DNA of 64,000 nt from Roseateles sp049532965. Lineage in GTDB: Bacteria; Pseudomonadota; Gammaproteobacteria; Burkholderiales; Burkholderiaceae_C. The position numbers and the translations under genes are program-made. The notes beneath the pieces are model-generated. The model had not been told where the DNA came from, ran no database searches, and worked only from the letters and a program-made list of their open reading frames with translations. Numbering within the stretch: position 1 is the stretch's first letter; each line of letters starts with the position of its first letter. Location of the stretch: contig NZ_CP186694.1 in NCBI RefSeq assembly GCF_049532965.1, positions 806,001 through 870,000 on the forward strand. Direction: 5' to 3'. Shown here piece after piece: positions 34,034-43,426 of the stretch.

Positions 34034-34957
34034 TCAGACCGAGATCCCCACCGTCAGCGCCGCGGTGTAGCCATTGGTGACGTCGCCGCTCAGCGTGGCG
34101 AGCTGCGTCGTGTAGCCATCGCTGAAGACGTTGTCCGTCGAGAAGCTGATCCGGTTGAAGTTGGTGAGGCTGCTGCTGTAGCCCGATGCGCTGCTGTAGA
34201 CCGTGGTGCAGACGTCGGTGGGAAAGGCGATCTGCGAGGTCTTGATCTTGTTGGCGTAAGAGGTCGCGGCGCTCGCGCTGGGGTAGACCTCGAAGTGCAT
34301 GTGAGGCATGCGGCCGTCGTAGCAGCCCGGGAAAATGGTCGTGAACGTCACCGTGCCATCGGTGCCGGTGCTCTGCACGCCGCGCAGGTAGTTCTCGTTG
34401 ATGATGCTCGAGCTGTACAGCGAGTAGCGGCCCTCGCGGTCGCAGTGCCAGAGGTAGATGGCGTAGCCGGAAAGATCGGCGCAGCTGTCGTTGGTGTTGA
34501 CCAGCGTCAGCGTGAGCGTGAGCAGTACGCCGCCGGCGGTGCCGCTGGCGGTGCCGATGCTGCTGCGGATGTCGCTGCGGACGATGCCGCTCAGCGCCAG
34601 CGCGTTGGTGAGGCCGCTGCCGTTGCTGTTGGAGCCGTCGCCGGGGTACGGGCCGGCTGTTTCCTCGGGGATCACGGAGCAACCGGCGGTGGTGCTCGTC
34701 GAGCCGGTCGAGCCGGAGGAACTCGTCGATCCCGAGGAACTCGATCCCGTGCTGACCGTGCTCGCGCCGCTGTCCGAGCCCCCGCCGCCGCAACCGATCA
34801 TCGACAGGCCGCCGATGCCGGCGAGGCCGGCCAGCAGGCCGAGCGCGCGTCGACGCTGCTCGAGGACCGCGAGATCATGGGCGAGGCCGCGGTCGTGATC
34901 GTGACCGTCATGGCCGTCATGGCCGTCATGTCCGGGAGTGTGGCGGTGATGCTGCAT
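34034..34957 (-). CDS. Intradiol ring-cleavage dioxygenase-like lipoprotein
   Basis: This 307-residue protein belongs to the exported branch of the protocatechuate/catechol 1,2-dioxygenase family. The N-terminus is His/Asp/Gly-rich (HDGHDGHDGHDHD), then QRRRALGLLAGLAG resembles a twin-arginine signal ending in a lipobox before Cys56 (SMIGC). A Ser/Thr/Gly linker follows. Iron ligands of the family appear as the Tyr in GRYSLY, the Tyr in GCYDGRMPHMHF and the two His residues there. Natural substrates of this branch are mostly unknown. AGGAG lies 8 nt upstream of ATG 34957. Confidence 0.88.
   Translation of the reverse strand: MQHHRHTPGHDGHDGHDGHDHDRGLAHDLAVLEQRRRALGLLAGLAGIGGLSMIGCGGGGSDSGASTVSTGSSSSGSTSSSGSTGSTSTTAGCSVIPEETAGPYPGDGSNSNGSGLTNALALSGIVRSDIRSSIGTASGTAGGVLLTLTLTLVNTNDSCADLSGYAIYLWHCDREGRYSLYSSSIINENYLRGVQSTGTDGTVTFTTIFPGCYDGRMPHMHFEVYPSASAATSYANKIKTSQIAFPTDVCTTVYSSASGYSSSLTNFNRISFSTDNVFSDGYTTQLATLSGDVTNGYTAALTVGISV
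34903..34929. repeat. Three 9-bp tandem repeats
   Basis: Units of gaccgtcat/ggccgtcat repeat three times and encode the GHD triplets near the N-terminus of the dioxygenase-like lipoprotein. Slippage would change the number of His-Asp-Gly units without shifting the frame. Confidence 0.75.
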
Positions 34958-35097
34958 GCGGGGTCTCCTGAAGTGGATGACCCGCATTGGAGCGAGTGGT
35001 CTTGTCGTGCGCTTATCGTCTTTGTGTCAGGTCTGACAAGCGTTGAAGCAAGCGTCGCACGCGAGCGCCGGATCGGGCGCCCGCGCTGCCCCGGATG

Positions 35098-36903
35098 TCA
35101 ATGCTGCACCTGCACCATGCCGGCATAGACGCCGGCCCGGGCCATCAGCGCGTCGTGATCGCCGGACTCGACGACTTGCCCGTCGGCCATCACCTGGATG
35201 CAGTCGGCGCGGCGGATCGTCGACAGCCGGTGCGCGATCACGATCAGCGTCTTGTGGCCCTGCCATTGCTCCAGCGCCTGTTGCACGGCGCGTTCGCTTT
35301 CGGTGTCCAGTGCCGAAGTCGCCTCGTCGAAGATCCACACCGGGGCCTCCTTGTAGAGCGCCCTTGCGATCGCCAGCCGCTGGCGCTGGCCGCCGGACAG
35401 CTTGCTGCCGTTGGTGCCGATCGTGGTGTCCAGCCCTTCGGGCAGCGACTGGACGAAGTCCCACAGCGCCGCGGCACGCAGCACCTGTTCGAGCTTGGCG
35501 TCGTCGCGCTGCTGCGCATAGGCGATGTTGTCGGCGACGGACAGGTCGAACAGCACGATGTCCTGCGACACGACCGCGAACTGTCTTCGCAGGTTGGCCT
35601 TGGTCAGCTCGTCGATCGGCACGCCGTCCAGCAGGATGCGGCCGCTGTCCGGGCGCTCGAAGCCCAGCAGCAGGTTCACCACCGAGGTCTTGCCCGCGCC
35701 GGAGCTGCCGACCAGCGCGGTCGTCTTGCCGGCGGGAATGTGCAGGTTCAGCGCCGACAGCGCGTCGCGGTTCGCGCCCGGGTAGCGCAGGGTGACCTGA
35801 TCGAGGACGATGTCGCCGCGGGCGTCCCGCAACTCGCGGGTGCCGGTGTCGGGCTCGGGCGGCGTGTCCAGCAGGCCGATGCAGCCCCGGGCAACGACCA
35901 GCGCGTTGGTGATGGGCTGCATCACATCGCTGAGATGGCGAAGGCGCGAACTCATCAGCAACAGGCCCGACACGAAGGCCGCGAACTCGCCCACGCCGGT
36001 GCCGTTGGCCCGCGACTGGTACAGCGCCAGGCTGACGATGATCGAGATGCCGACGCTCGCCATCAGTTGCGACAGCGGTTGCGCCATCGCGTTGGAGGCC
36101 GCCGTCTTGAGCGAGCTGCGCTGCACCTCGCGCGCGCGCTCGGCGAAGCGGTCGCGCTCGTAATCGGCGGCGTCGAAGCTGCGGACGACGCGCCAGGCGC
36201 GGGTGACATCCTCGACCACCGACACCAGCCGCAACTGCGCGTCATAGGCCCAGGTGCCCATGCGCCGCACGCGGCGGTTGACCTTGCGCACGACGAAGGC
36301 CAGCCCCGGCACGGTGATCAGCGACAGCAGCGTCAGCTGCCAGTTCAGATAGAACAGGTAGCCCATCAGCGCCAGGGCCGGCAGGCCGTCGCGCAGGATG
36401 GTCGTCAGCGAGCCGGCGATCAGCGTCACCACATGCTGCGGATCGTTGACCACCTTGGTGACGGCGGTGGCGGGTTGCAGGCTGGTGTAGACGCGGGCAT
36501 CGGCCCGCAACAGCACCTGCAGCAGCGCGGCGCGCAGGCCCATCACCGTGCGCGAGATCGTCCAGTGCAGCATGTACTGGCCGCAGAAGCTGAACAGCCC
36601 GCGGATGGCGAACAGGCCGATCAGCACGATGGGCACCATCCAGACGGGGAAGCTGTACTCCATCCGCATGGAGGGCAACGCGATCCCGCCGGGCAGCGAG
36701 GAGCCCGACGAGCCCTTCGCATGAAAGCCCTCGCCGAACGCGACGCTCAGCAACTGCGGGATCAGCGGCTCGGTCAGGGCCACCAGCACGAACGCGAGGA
36801 TCGACAGCGCCAGCCCCCAGCGGTTCGGCTTCATGAAGCGCCACAGGCGGCTCGCGGTGGGCCCCAACGGTTCGGTGTCTTTGGCGGAAGCTTGGTCGGT
36901 CAT
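35098..36903 (-). CDS. ABC transporter, fused membrane and ATPase domains (MsbA/exporter type)
   Basis: This 601-residue half-transporter has six predicted membrane helices in residues 1-330 and a nucleotide-binding domain from about 365. That domain has Walker A GSSGAGKTS (near 400), signature LSGGQRQR (near 502), Walker B VWIFDEATSALD and the switch AHRLSTI. It likely works as a homodimer that exports lipids or other hydrophobic compounds. The QDIVLFDLSVADNIAYA segment is MsbA-like, and nearby polysaccharide genes make a lipid-linked substrate plausible, but MsbA identity is not certain. Confidence 0.9.
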   Translation of the reverse strand: MTDQASAKDTEPLGPTASRLWRFMKPNRWGLALSILAFVLVALTEPLIPQLLSVAFGEGFHAKGSSGSSLPGGIALPSMRMEYSFPVWMVPIVLIGLFAIRGLFSFCGQYMLHWTISRTVMGLRAALLQVLLRADARVYTSLQPATAVTKVVNDPQHVVTLIAGSLTTILRDGLPALALMGYLFYLNWQLTLLSLITVPGLAFVVRKVNRRVRRMGTWAYDAQLRLVSVVEDVTRAWRVVRSFDAADYERDRFAERAREVQRSSLKTAASNAMAQPLSQLMASVGISIIVSLALYQSRANGTGVGEFAAFVSGLLLMSSRLRHLSDVMQPITNALVVARGCIGLLDTPPEPDTGTRELRDARGDIVLDQVTLRYPGANRDALSALNLHIPAGKTTALVGSSGAGKTSVVNLLLGFERPDSGRILLDGVPIDELTKANLRRQFAVVSQDIVLFDLSVADNIAYAQQRDDAKLEQVLRAAALWDFVQSLPEGLDTTIGTNGSKLSGGQRQRLAIARALYKEAPVWIFDEATSALDTESERAVQQALEQWQGHKTLIVIAHRLSTIRRADCIQVMADGQVVESGDHDALMARAGVYAGMVQVQH

Positions 36904-37027
36904 GGCGCAGGCCGTTGCAGCGCGGCGGGCGCCGGCGTCGGCCAGGGAGTGCGAAAGGAGGAAGCGGCGATTGTGCCGGAGTCACGCGCGCTGGCGGCGC
37001 CGGCCGGGTGCTTCCCGGCGAAGGCCG

Positions 37028-37900
37028 TCAACGGGATTCGTCAAACCAGTCCGCCACCACCCGGGCCACGCGGCGCTTCCACCGGATCCACTTGTTGGGG
37101 GTCTCCCGGCGCACGAAGGTGCGGTGGTACCAGGGGCTGCCCAGCAGTTGCGGGGCCTCGCGCGCGATCAGCTCCATGCTGGCCTGGCGCAGGATCTGCC
37201 GTTCCTGCCATGCGGTGCGGCCGTTGCGGTAGACCTTCTCGCCACTGGTCACGGGGCGGCGATGGCTGGCCATCACCGCGTCCAGCAGCGCCGTGCGCGT
37301 CTGGCCGCGCAACTGTTGCAGCGCGGGAATCATGAAGCGGTCCAGCCCCCACGACGAGACGTTGTCCTGGTAATGCGGCCGCGCCGCCATGAAGAGGTCG
37401 CCGCGGTAGAACGGCATCATCACCTCGACCCAGTCGACCTCCCGGTAGATGCGATGCGGCTGATGCCGCATCCAATGGTGGGAGTACGGGCTGTCATGGC
37501 TCAGCGAGGGCGAGAACACATCGAGCCGCTCGCAACGCGCCAGGTGCAGCGCCGCGTTGATCTGCGCGACGGAGAGCAGGATGTCGTCGTCGATCAGGCC
37601 GACGTACTCGGGCCAGGGCCCGCTGCCGACGTCGGCGGCGGTCGCGGCGAGGTGGTCGGACAGGTGCTTGAAGATCTCGCCCTTGCACTCGGTCGCCGCG
37701 GCCAGCACGGTGACCGGCTGACCGCGCAGTTCCCGGGCGCCGGTCGGCTGGCGGCCGGTGTAGTCGAACAGGACCCAGTCGAACTCGGGTACAGCGTCCA
37801 GGTGTACCAGCCCCAGCGGAAGGCTGGCGCCGTCCCAGGACACCAGGACGACGGGTCGCCGGACCGCGTCGCGCGGCCGGTCTTCGGAATACAAGCTCAT
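37028..37900 (-). CDS. Probable glycosyltransferase, DUF707-like
   Basis: This 290-residue protein has a central EYVGLIDDDILL segment (DDD at 104-106), resembling a metal/nucleotide-sugar-binding DxD motif. Downstream, REVDWVEVMMPFYRGDLF and SSWGLDRF resemble DUF707-type proteins. No signal or membrane segment is seen. It is 6 nt downstream of the glf gene and probably in the same operon, so a role in decorating a surface glycan is inferred. The C-terminus is very basic. Confidence 0.65.
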   Translation of the reverse strand: MSLYSEDRPRDAVRRPVVLVSWDGASLPLGLVHLDAVPEFDWVLFDYTGRQPTGARELRGQPVTVLAAATECKGEIFKHLSDHLAATAADVGSGPWPEYVGLIDDDILLSVAQINAALHLARCERLDVFSPSLSHDSPYSHHWMRHQPHRIYREVDWVEVMMPFYRGDLFMAARPHYQDNVSSWGLDRFMIPALQQLRGQTRTALLDAVMASHRRPVTSGEKVYRNGRTAWQERQILRQASMELIAREAPQLLGSPWYHRTFVRRETPNKWIRWKRRVARVVADWFDESR

Positions 37901-37906
37901 CCGTGT

Positions 37907-39010
37907 TCAGGCCTGCGGCGGGTCCAGCAGGTCCTGCGCCGTCTTCAGGGCGGCGGCGACGATCTGGTCCATGTTGTAGTAGCGGTACTGCGCCAGACGG
38001 CCGACGAAGGTGACCCCTTCCGTCTTCTCCGCCATCTCGGCGTAGCGCTTGTAGAGCGCTTCGTTCTCGGGCCGCGGCACCGGATAGTAAGGGTCGCCCT
38101 CGGCCTGCGGATACTCCCGCACGATCGATGTGCCGGCATGCGTCTCGCCGGTCAGGTGCTTGAACTCGGTGATGCGGGTGTACGCGTGGTCGTTCGGGTA
38201 GTTCACCGTGCCCACCGGCTGCACCTGCGCCGTGTCGCTCAGGTGCTCATGGTCGAAGCGCAAGCTGCGGTAGGGCAGGGGACCGTGGCAGTGATCGAAG
38301 AACGCATCGATCGGACCGGTATAGATGATGTGCGCGCCGGGAAAATCGCCGCGCACATCCTGGAAGTCCACCCCCGTGCGGACCGTGATGGCGGGATGGT
38401 CCAGCATTCGCTCGAACATCGCCGTGTAGCCATCGGCCGGCATGAACTGGAAGGTGTCGCCGAAGTAACGATCATCATCGTTGCTCCGCGTCGGGATGCG
38501 CGCGGCCACCCCCGCCGAGAGCTGCGACAGGTCCAGCCCCCATTGCTTCTTCGTATAACCGCGGAAAAACTTGTCGCACAGGTCGCGGCCCACGCTGTTC
38601 AGCACCACGTCCTCGCTCGTCTGGATCGGATCGCGCGGCTCCCGCACCGTCTCCAGGTAACCCTGCACCTCGTCCTCCGTCAGCGACAGCCCGTACAACC
38701 GGTTGATCGTCGTGCGGTTGATCGGGATCGGCAGCAGTTGCTCCCCCACCTTCGCCAGCACCCGGTGCTCATAGAAGCGCCAGGTCGTGAAGCGGGACAG
38801 GAACTCGAACACCTTCTTCGCGTTGGTGTGGAAAATGTGCGGGCCGTAGGGATGGATCAGCACCCCGTGAGCGTCCCGCTCGTCGTAGGCGTTGCCACCA
38901 ATGTGGGGCCGCTTGTCGATCAGGTGCACCGTCCGGCCAGCATCCGCCAGCACGCGCGCACAGACCGAACCGGCAAAGCCGGCACCAACAATCAGGTAAT
39001 CAGTCTTCAT
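37907..39010 (-). CDS. glf: UDP-galactopyranose mutase
   Basis: This 367-residue flavoenzyme interconverts UDP-galactopyranose and UDP-galactofuranose. It has the N-terminal FAD-binding VGAGFAGS (8-15), the family segments IGGNAYDERD and YGPHIFHT, RGYTKKQWGLD, and the C-terminal FVGRLAQYRYYNMDQIV that contacts FAD. It indicates that the organism makes a galactofuranose-containing glycan. It is followed within 6 nt by the DUF707-like gene and diverges from the glycosyltransferase at 39165. Confidence 0.95.
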   Translation of the reverse strand: MKTDYLIVGAGFAGSVCARVLADAGRTVHLIDKRPHIGGNAYDERDAHGVLIHPYGPHIFHTNAKKVFEFLSRFTTWRFYEHRVLAKVGEQLLPIPINRTTINRLYGLSLTEDEVQGYLETVREPRDPIQTSEDVVLNSVGRDLCDKFFRGYTKKQWGLDLSQLSAGVAARIPTRSNDDDRYFGDTFQFMPADGYTAMFERMLDHPAITVRTGVDFQDVRGDFPGAHIIYTGPIDAFFDHCHGPLPYRSLRFDHEHLSDTAQVQPVGTVNYPNDHAYTRITEFKHLTGETHAGTSIVREYPQAEGDPYYPVPRPENEALYKRYAEMAEKTEGVTFVGRLAQYRYYNMDQIVAAALKTAQDLLDPPQA

Positions 39011-39164
39011 GGTTCAGCCTGGCGGCCGTCTCCTGCTCTCGATATGCGGCGCATTGTGGCCGCCCCAGCGAACACTGGCGTTCGGATGAACCCAGCTTTA
39101 GGGCGGTTTCTCGATCCGCGGGGAAGCTGGACGGTAACCGAACGTGCGCCGATACACTGCCGCG

Positions 39165-40298
39165 ATGCTCCCTTCATCCCCGCGCACGGCATCGACTCCG
39201 CGACGTCGGCGTGTCCTCCATTTCGTCACCGGCGGCTTCTCGGGCGCCACGCAAGTCGCCATCGATCTCTGCCTCGCGCAACTGCATGGCGCGAACATCG
39301 AGCCCATCCTCGTCCTGCGTCGCAAACAGCGCACCGAGAACGCCACCAAGCTCGCCCGCATCCAGGCGCTGCGCGATCAAGGACTCACCGTCCACGTCGT
39401 TCCGGGCTGGGCCCACCTGGCGACCCTCTGGGCCCTGCGTCGCCTCTGCACGCAACTGCGGCCCGACGTGGTGGTGGCCCATGGCTTCCCTGAACATCTG
39501 CTCGGCCGGCGCGCCGGGCTCCTGGCCGGTGTGCCGGCGCTGGTCCAGGTCGAGCACAACTCGCGTGAGCGCTACACCCCCTGGTCACGCGCGCAAGCCC
39601 GTCGCCTGAGCGCGGCAAGTGCCCGGCTGGTCGGCGTGTCAGAAGGGGTGCGGCGTCGACTGGTCGAGCTCGGCATGCCGGAAGAAAAAACCGTCGCCAT
39701 CCCGAACGGCATCCGGCTCGAGCGCTTCGCCGCTGCCGATGCTCGTCCGGCGAGCGAGCGGGAGCCCGGCATCGTGATGTCGGCCCGATTCGCGCGGCAG
39801 AAGGATCCCCAGACCTTGGTTCGCGCGCTGGCCGTGTTGCGTGAGCGGGGCCTGCAGCCGGTGCTGCAGCTCGCCGGCGGCGGCAAGGACTCGTATCGCC
39901 GAGAGACCGAGCGGCTCGCCCGGCAACTGGGCCTGGACGAGCAGGTACGCTTCCTCGGCCATCACGGCGATGTCCCGGGGCTGCTGATGAGCCAGCGGAT
40001 CTTCGTGCTGTCGACGCACTGGGAGGGCATGCCGCTGGCGCTGCTCGAAGCGATGGCGGCCGGCTGCGCCTGCGTGGCCTCGCTGGTGCCCGGCGTGGAA
40101 GGCGTGCTGGAGGAGGGGCGCACCGGGCTGCTGGTGCCCGAGGCGGACCCGGTCGCACTGGCCGATGCGCTGGAACGCCTGCTCCGCGACCCGGCGCTGG
40201 CGGGCCGGCTGGGCGCCGCCGCGCGCGCTCGTGCCATCGAGGAGCACGGGGTGGACCTGATGATGCGCCGCTACGAGGCGCTGCTGCTGTCGCTGTGA
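39165..40298 (+). CDS. Glycosyltransferase family 4
   Basis: This 377-residue GT-B fold glycosyltransferase has an N-terminal segment VLHFVTGGFSGATQVAIDL. The nucleotide-sugar domain shows VAIPNGIRLERF, IVMSARFARQKDP, VRFLGHHGDVPGLL and the E-x7-E motif EGMPLALLEAMAAGC (about 284-298). It probably adds a sugar to a surface polysaccharide. ATG 39165 gives the usual N-terminus. TACACT ends 6 nt before it with no ribosome-binding site, a possible leaderless start. Confidence 0.9.
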   Translation: MLPSSPRTASTPRRRRVLHFVTGGFSGATQVAIDLCLAQLHGANIEPILVLRRKQRTENATKLARIQALRDQGLTVHVVPGWAHLATLWALRRLCTQLRPDVVVAHGFPEHLLGRRAGLLAGVPALVQVEHNSRERYTPWSRAQARRLSAASARLVGVSEGVRRRLVELGMPEEKTVAIPNGIRLERFAAADARPASEREPGIVMSARFARQKDPQTLVRALAVLRERGLQPVLQLAGGGKDSYRRETERLARQLGLDEQVRFLGHHGDVPGLLMSQRIFVLSTHWEGMPLALLEAMAAGCACVASLVPGVEGVLEEGRTGLLVPEADPVALADALERLLRDPALAGRLGAAARARAIEEHGVDLMMRRYEALLLSL

Positions 40299-40398
40299 GC
40301 GGGCCCGCGTCGCGCCGATCTGCGGCGCCAGGCGCTGCGCGCGTCCGGCGATGGCGCTTCGCTCGAGCCGTTCGAGGAGCTCAAGCAGCTCAAGCAGT

Positions 40399-41475
40399 TC
40401 AAGCGGCGGCTGCGGTGCGCGGCCCTTCGGCCCGGCGCAGCCAATAGCGCAGGCGCAGCGCGCGGACGAACCAGCCGCGCCGCTTGTAGGCCCGGTCGAG
40501 TTCGCGCAGCGCGATCGGGGAGGCTTCTTCGAACGCCTGGCGGAACATCGCGACCGCGCTGGCGCAGCCGCCCGGCAGCGCCTTGTCCGCCATGCGGGAG
40601 GCGCCGATGAAGTTGCGCGCGGCAAAGTGCGCCCAGGCGAACAGCGCGTCGTCGTTGAGCGCCTTGCCAATGGCTGCGGCGCGCAGGTTGGCGAGCGCAT
40701 GGGCGAGATGCTCGGCCTTGGTGAGGTTGGGCGTGGCCAGGATCGAGCCCTGCCGCTGGCGATAGGCCACCCAGACCTCCGGCTCGTACCAGGCGCTGTC
40801 GGCCAGCAGGGCCAGGAAGGGCGTGGTGGCCATGTCCTCGAAGTAGCGGCCGACCGGGAAGCGCAGCTGCTCGCCCCACAGGCTGCGCCGCGCGATCTTG
40901 GACCAGCTGTGCATCTGCCCGGCCTCGAAGAGCCCGCGCAGCAGCAGGGACGGGTCCCTCAGCAACTGGCGCTCCGGGCCGAAGAAGGTGTGCCGGTGCA
41001 TCTCGCCGCGGAGCTTGTGCTTGAGCTTGACGCGATCGCGCAGCATGAAGAAGTCGCACAGCACCAGCGAAGGCGCGTGCTCGCGGACCACCGCGCGCAG
41101 CCGCGGAACGGCGCCGGGCATCAGGTAATCGTCGGAGTCGAGGAACCAGACATAGTCGCCCCGGGCTGCCTGCAGCATCGTGTTGCGCGCGCCCGAGAGC
41201 CCCTGGTTCTGCGCATGGAACAGGCCCACCACGCGTACCGGGCCGGACGCGTGCTCGGCGACCAGTTCCCGCACGAGCGCGTCGGAGCCATCGGTGGAGC
41301 AGTCGTCCACCATCAGGACCTCGACGCCCTCATCGGCTTGCGCGAGCACCGAGGCGAGGCATTCGCGCAGGTAATCCTTGACGTTGTGGACGGGGATCAG
41401 CACCGACAGCCACGGCGCCGTCGGCGCCGCGCCATCGGCGGCTCCGAGAGATGAGAGGGGGGAAGGGTTGCTCAT
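40399..41475 (-). CDS. Glycosyltransferase family 2
   Basis: This 358-residue GT-A fold protein has the family opening LSVLIPVHNVKDYLRECL, VLMVDDCSTDGS, and the metal-binding DSDD in YVWFLDSDDYL. The C-terminal half is basic and lacks membrane segments. It lies 7 nt downstream of another glycosyltransferase gene on the minus strand and converges with the family 4 gene. ATG 41475 is preferred over an in-frame ATG ten codons upstream because the latter overlaps the neighbouring gene. GGGAG/AAGG precedes it. Confidence 0.9.
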   Translation of the reverse strand: MSNPSPLSSLGAADGAAPTAPWLSVLIPVHNVKDYLRECLASVLAQADEGVEVLMVDDCSTDGSDALVRELVAEHASGPVRVVGLFHAQNQGLSGARNTMLQAARGDYVWFLDSDDYLMPGAVPRLRAVVREHAPSLVLCDFFMLRDRVKLKHKLRGEMHRHTFFGPERQLLRDPSLLLRGLFEAGQMHSWSKIARRSLWGEQLRFPVGRYFEDMATTPFLALLADSAWYEPEVWVAYRQRQGSILATPNLTKAEHLAHALANLRAAAIGKALNDDALFAWAHFAARNFIGASRMADKALPGGCASAVAMFRQAFEEASPIALRELDRAYKRRGWFVRALRLRYWLRRAEGPRTAAAA

Positions 41476-41482
41476 GGTCGCC

Positions 41483-42262
41483 TTACTCCCGCCAGTGGTC
41501 GGCAATCCAGGGCGCCGGCTTCGGGCGCCGCCAGTTGCCGTTGCTGCGGCCGGCCAGCGCGTCGGGCGGATTCATGACGCCGTGGAAGATCAGGATCCGC
41601 GCGCCGTCCGGAATGAACGGCGCCCGGAAGTGGTTCATCGGCCAGCGCGGAATGCTGTGGTACTTGAAGCTGGCGCACCAGCGCACATCCCAGTACTTCA
41701 GCAGCCCTTTGCGCTGCATCTCGTCCGAGAGATAAGCCTGCTCATTGCGGAACTGCTTGCGGATCGCATCGAACTCGCGCCGGAACTTGGCCAGCACCTC
41801 CGGGTGAGCGCCCAGCGTGAAGCGGTAGACCGACGAATTGCCGGTGATGCGCCAGGGGCGCTTCCAGTCGTGAATGATCAGGAACTCGCCGGGGACCTCG
41901 AAGAACGGCGTGATGTCATCGACGATCACCACGTCCAGATCGAGGAAGAGGGCGGTGCCGCGCAGGCCGTATTTCTGGACCAGGTCGTCGCTGAAGGTGG
42001 TCAGCTTGGTCCAGCCGCGCTCGGGGCTGCCGGGTGGCAGGTCCAGCGGGGGAATCGGCAGGCACTCGACCTCGTCACGCACGCCGTCGCTCCGGTCGGT
42101 CAGGCAGACGAAGCGGAAGTCGCCGCGCAGGTGCCGCCGGACCATGGCGTACAGCCGGTTGACGTACTCGGGGCCGTACTTGGTGCCCCACTTCATGCAG
42201 AGGATGACGCGCGCGTCAGCGGCCGGCGGCGGCGTCGCGAGGGAGCTCGTCGGAGTGTTCAT
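41483..42262 (-). CDS. Probable glycosyltransferase with DxD motif
   Basis: This 259-residue protein starts its fold with ARVILCMKWGTKYGPEYVNRL. It carries ALFLDLDVVIVDD with D108/D110 as a DxD metal site, and WKRPWRITGNSSVYRFTLG, a pattern of GT-A enzymes related to families 8/32. The exact family is not assigned. It sits between lapB (6 nt from its stop) and the family 2 gene, so it is probably co-transcribed with both. Confidence 0.7.
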   Translation of the reverse strand: MNTPTSSLATPPPAADARVILCMKWGTKYGPEYVNRLYAMVRRHLRGDFRFVCLTDRSDGVRDEVECLPIPPLDLPPGSPERGWTKLTTFSDDLVQKYGLRGTALFLDLDVVIVDDITPFFEVPGEFLIIHDWKRPWRITGNSSVYRFTLGAHPEVLAKFRREFDAIRKQFRNEQAYLSDEMQRKGLLKYWDVRWCASFKYHSIPRWPMNHFRAPFIPDGARILIFHGVMNPPDALAGRSNGNWRRPKPAPWIADHWRE

Positions 42263-42268
42263 CGGGTG

Positions 42269-43426
42269 TCAGAGCTCTTCCACGTGTCGCGGGGGATAGC
42301 TGTCCCAGCTGAGGCAGCCGGGGCATTGCCAGAAGTAGTGCTGCGACTCGAAGCCACAGGCCGCGCAGCGATAACGCTGCAGCGGACGCACCGCGCGCTG
42401 CAGCGCGGTGCCGACGAGCTGGGCCTCGTCGTCGTTGAGCGGCTGCTGCCGGGCCTGGCTCTGCTGCAACAGCTGCGTCGCGGCGGAGAGCGCCGGTTCG
42501 ACCCGCAGGTGCTCCGCCAGCCGGCGGCGCTGCGCCTCCGGCGCGGGCTCCAGCAGCGCGATCGCCTGCAGCAGCGCCATGCTCGGATGGCGGCGGTACT
42601 GGGCCTCGATCAGCGCCAGCGCCTGCGGCACGGTGACGGTCGCCTGCGCGGCCTGGGCGTACTCCCGGGCCACGAGGTTGAAAGCGTCGGGATTGGCCTT
42701 CAGCAGCTCGCCATGGATGGCCATCGCGCCGGCCTGATCGCCCTGGCGCGCCAGCATCTGGCCCAGCAGCACATAGGCGCGCGCGGACTGTGGCGCGCGG
42801 GCGCGGGCCTGTTCCAGCCAGCGGCGCGACTCGGCCTCGTCCTGGCGCGCCTGCGCTTCCAGCGCGAGTTCGCACCAGTAATTCGCGATGCGGCTGGCAA
42901 AGCTGCCGGTGCCGGCGGCCTCGAGCTGCTCGGAGACCTCGGCCGCCTTCGCCCACTCGCGCGAGCGCTCGTACAGCGACAGCAGCGCCAGCGCGGCCTC
43001 ATGGTCGAAGGCCGTGCCCTTGAGCGCCTCATAGGCGGTTTCGGCGCGGTCGAACAGGCCGGCCTTGAAGAAGTCCTGCGCGAGCGCGTACTGCGCGCGG
43101 TCGCGCTCCGACTTGGGCAGATCACCGCGCGAGAGCAGGTGCTGATGCACGCGCACCGCGCGCTCGTACTCGCCGCGGCGCCGGAACAGGTTGCCCAGCG
43201 CGAAGTGCAGCTCGGAGGTGTCGGGGTCGGCCTGCACCGCTTCGATGAAGGCGTCGATGGCCTTGTCCTGCTGCTCGTTCAGCAGCAGGTTCAGGCCTTT
43301 GAAGTAGGCGCGCGGGGCGTCGCGCTGCTCGCGTTTCCACTGGCGCGAGTCCAGTTTCGAGGCGAGCCAGCCCAGGCCGAAGACCAGGGGCACGCCGATC
43401 AGCAGCCAGCTGAGATCAAATTCCAT
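42269..43426 (-). CDS. lapB: Lipopolysaccharide assembly protein B
   Basis: LapB (YciM) controls LPS synthesis by presenting LpxC to FtsH. The 385-residue protein has an N-terminal membrane anchor (about 5-22). A series of TPR repeats follows from about 40 to 330 (for example AIDAFIEAVQADPDTSELHFALG and YALAQDFFKAGLFDRAETAY). A C-terminal rubredoxin-like metal site is formed by CAAC (354-357) and CPGC (368-371). It overlaps lapA by 11 nt. The placement after lapA is the usual arrangement. Confidence 0.94.
   Translation of the reverse strand: MEFDLSWLLIGVPLVFGLGWLASKLDSRQWKREQRDAPRAYFKGLNLLLNEQQDKAIDAFIEAVQADPDTSELHFALGNLFRRRGEYERAVRVHQHLLSRGDLPKSERDRAQYALAQDFFKAGLFDRAETAYEALKGTAFDHEAALALLSLYERSREWAKAAEVSEQLEAAGTGSFASRIANYWCELALEAQARQDEAESRRWLEQARARAPQSARAYVLLGQMLARQGDQAGAMAIHGELLKANPDAFNLVAREYAQAAQATVTVPQALALIEAQYRRHPSMALLQAIALLEPAPEAQRRRLAEHLRVEPALSAATQLLQQSQARQQPLNDDEAQLVGTALQRAVRPLQRYRCAACGFESQHYFWQCPGCLSWDSYPPRHVEEL

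Noticed and set aside
40299..40398. Short agctcaagcag-type repeats between two converging glycosyltransferase genes
   Set aside because: Only two or three imperfect units, likely chance in GC-rich sequence; no terminator could be made out.
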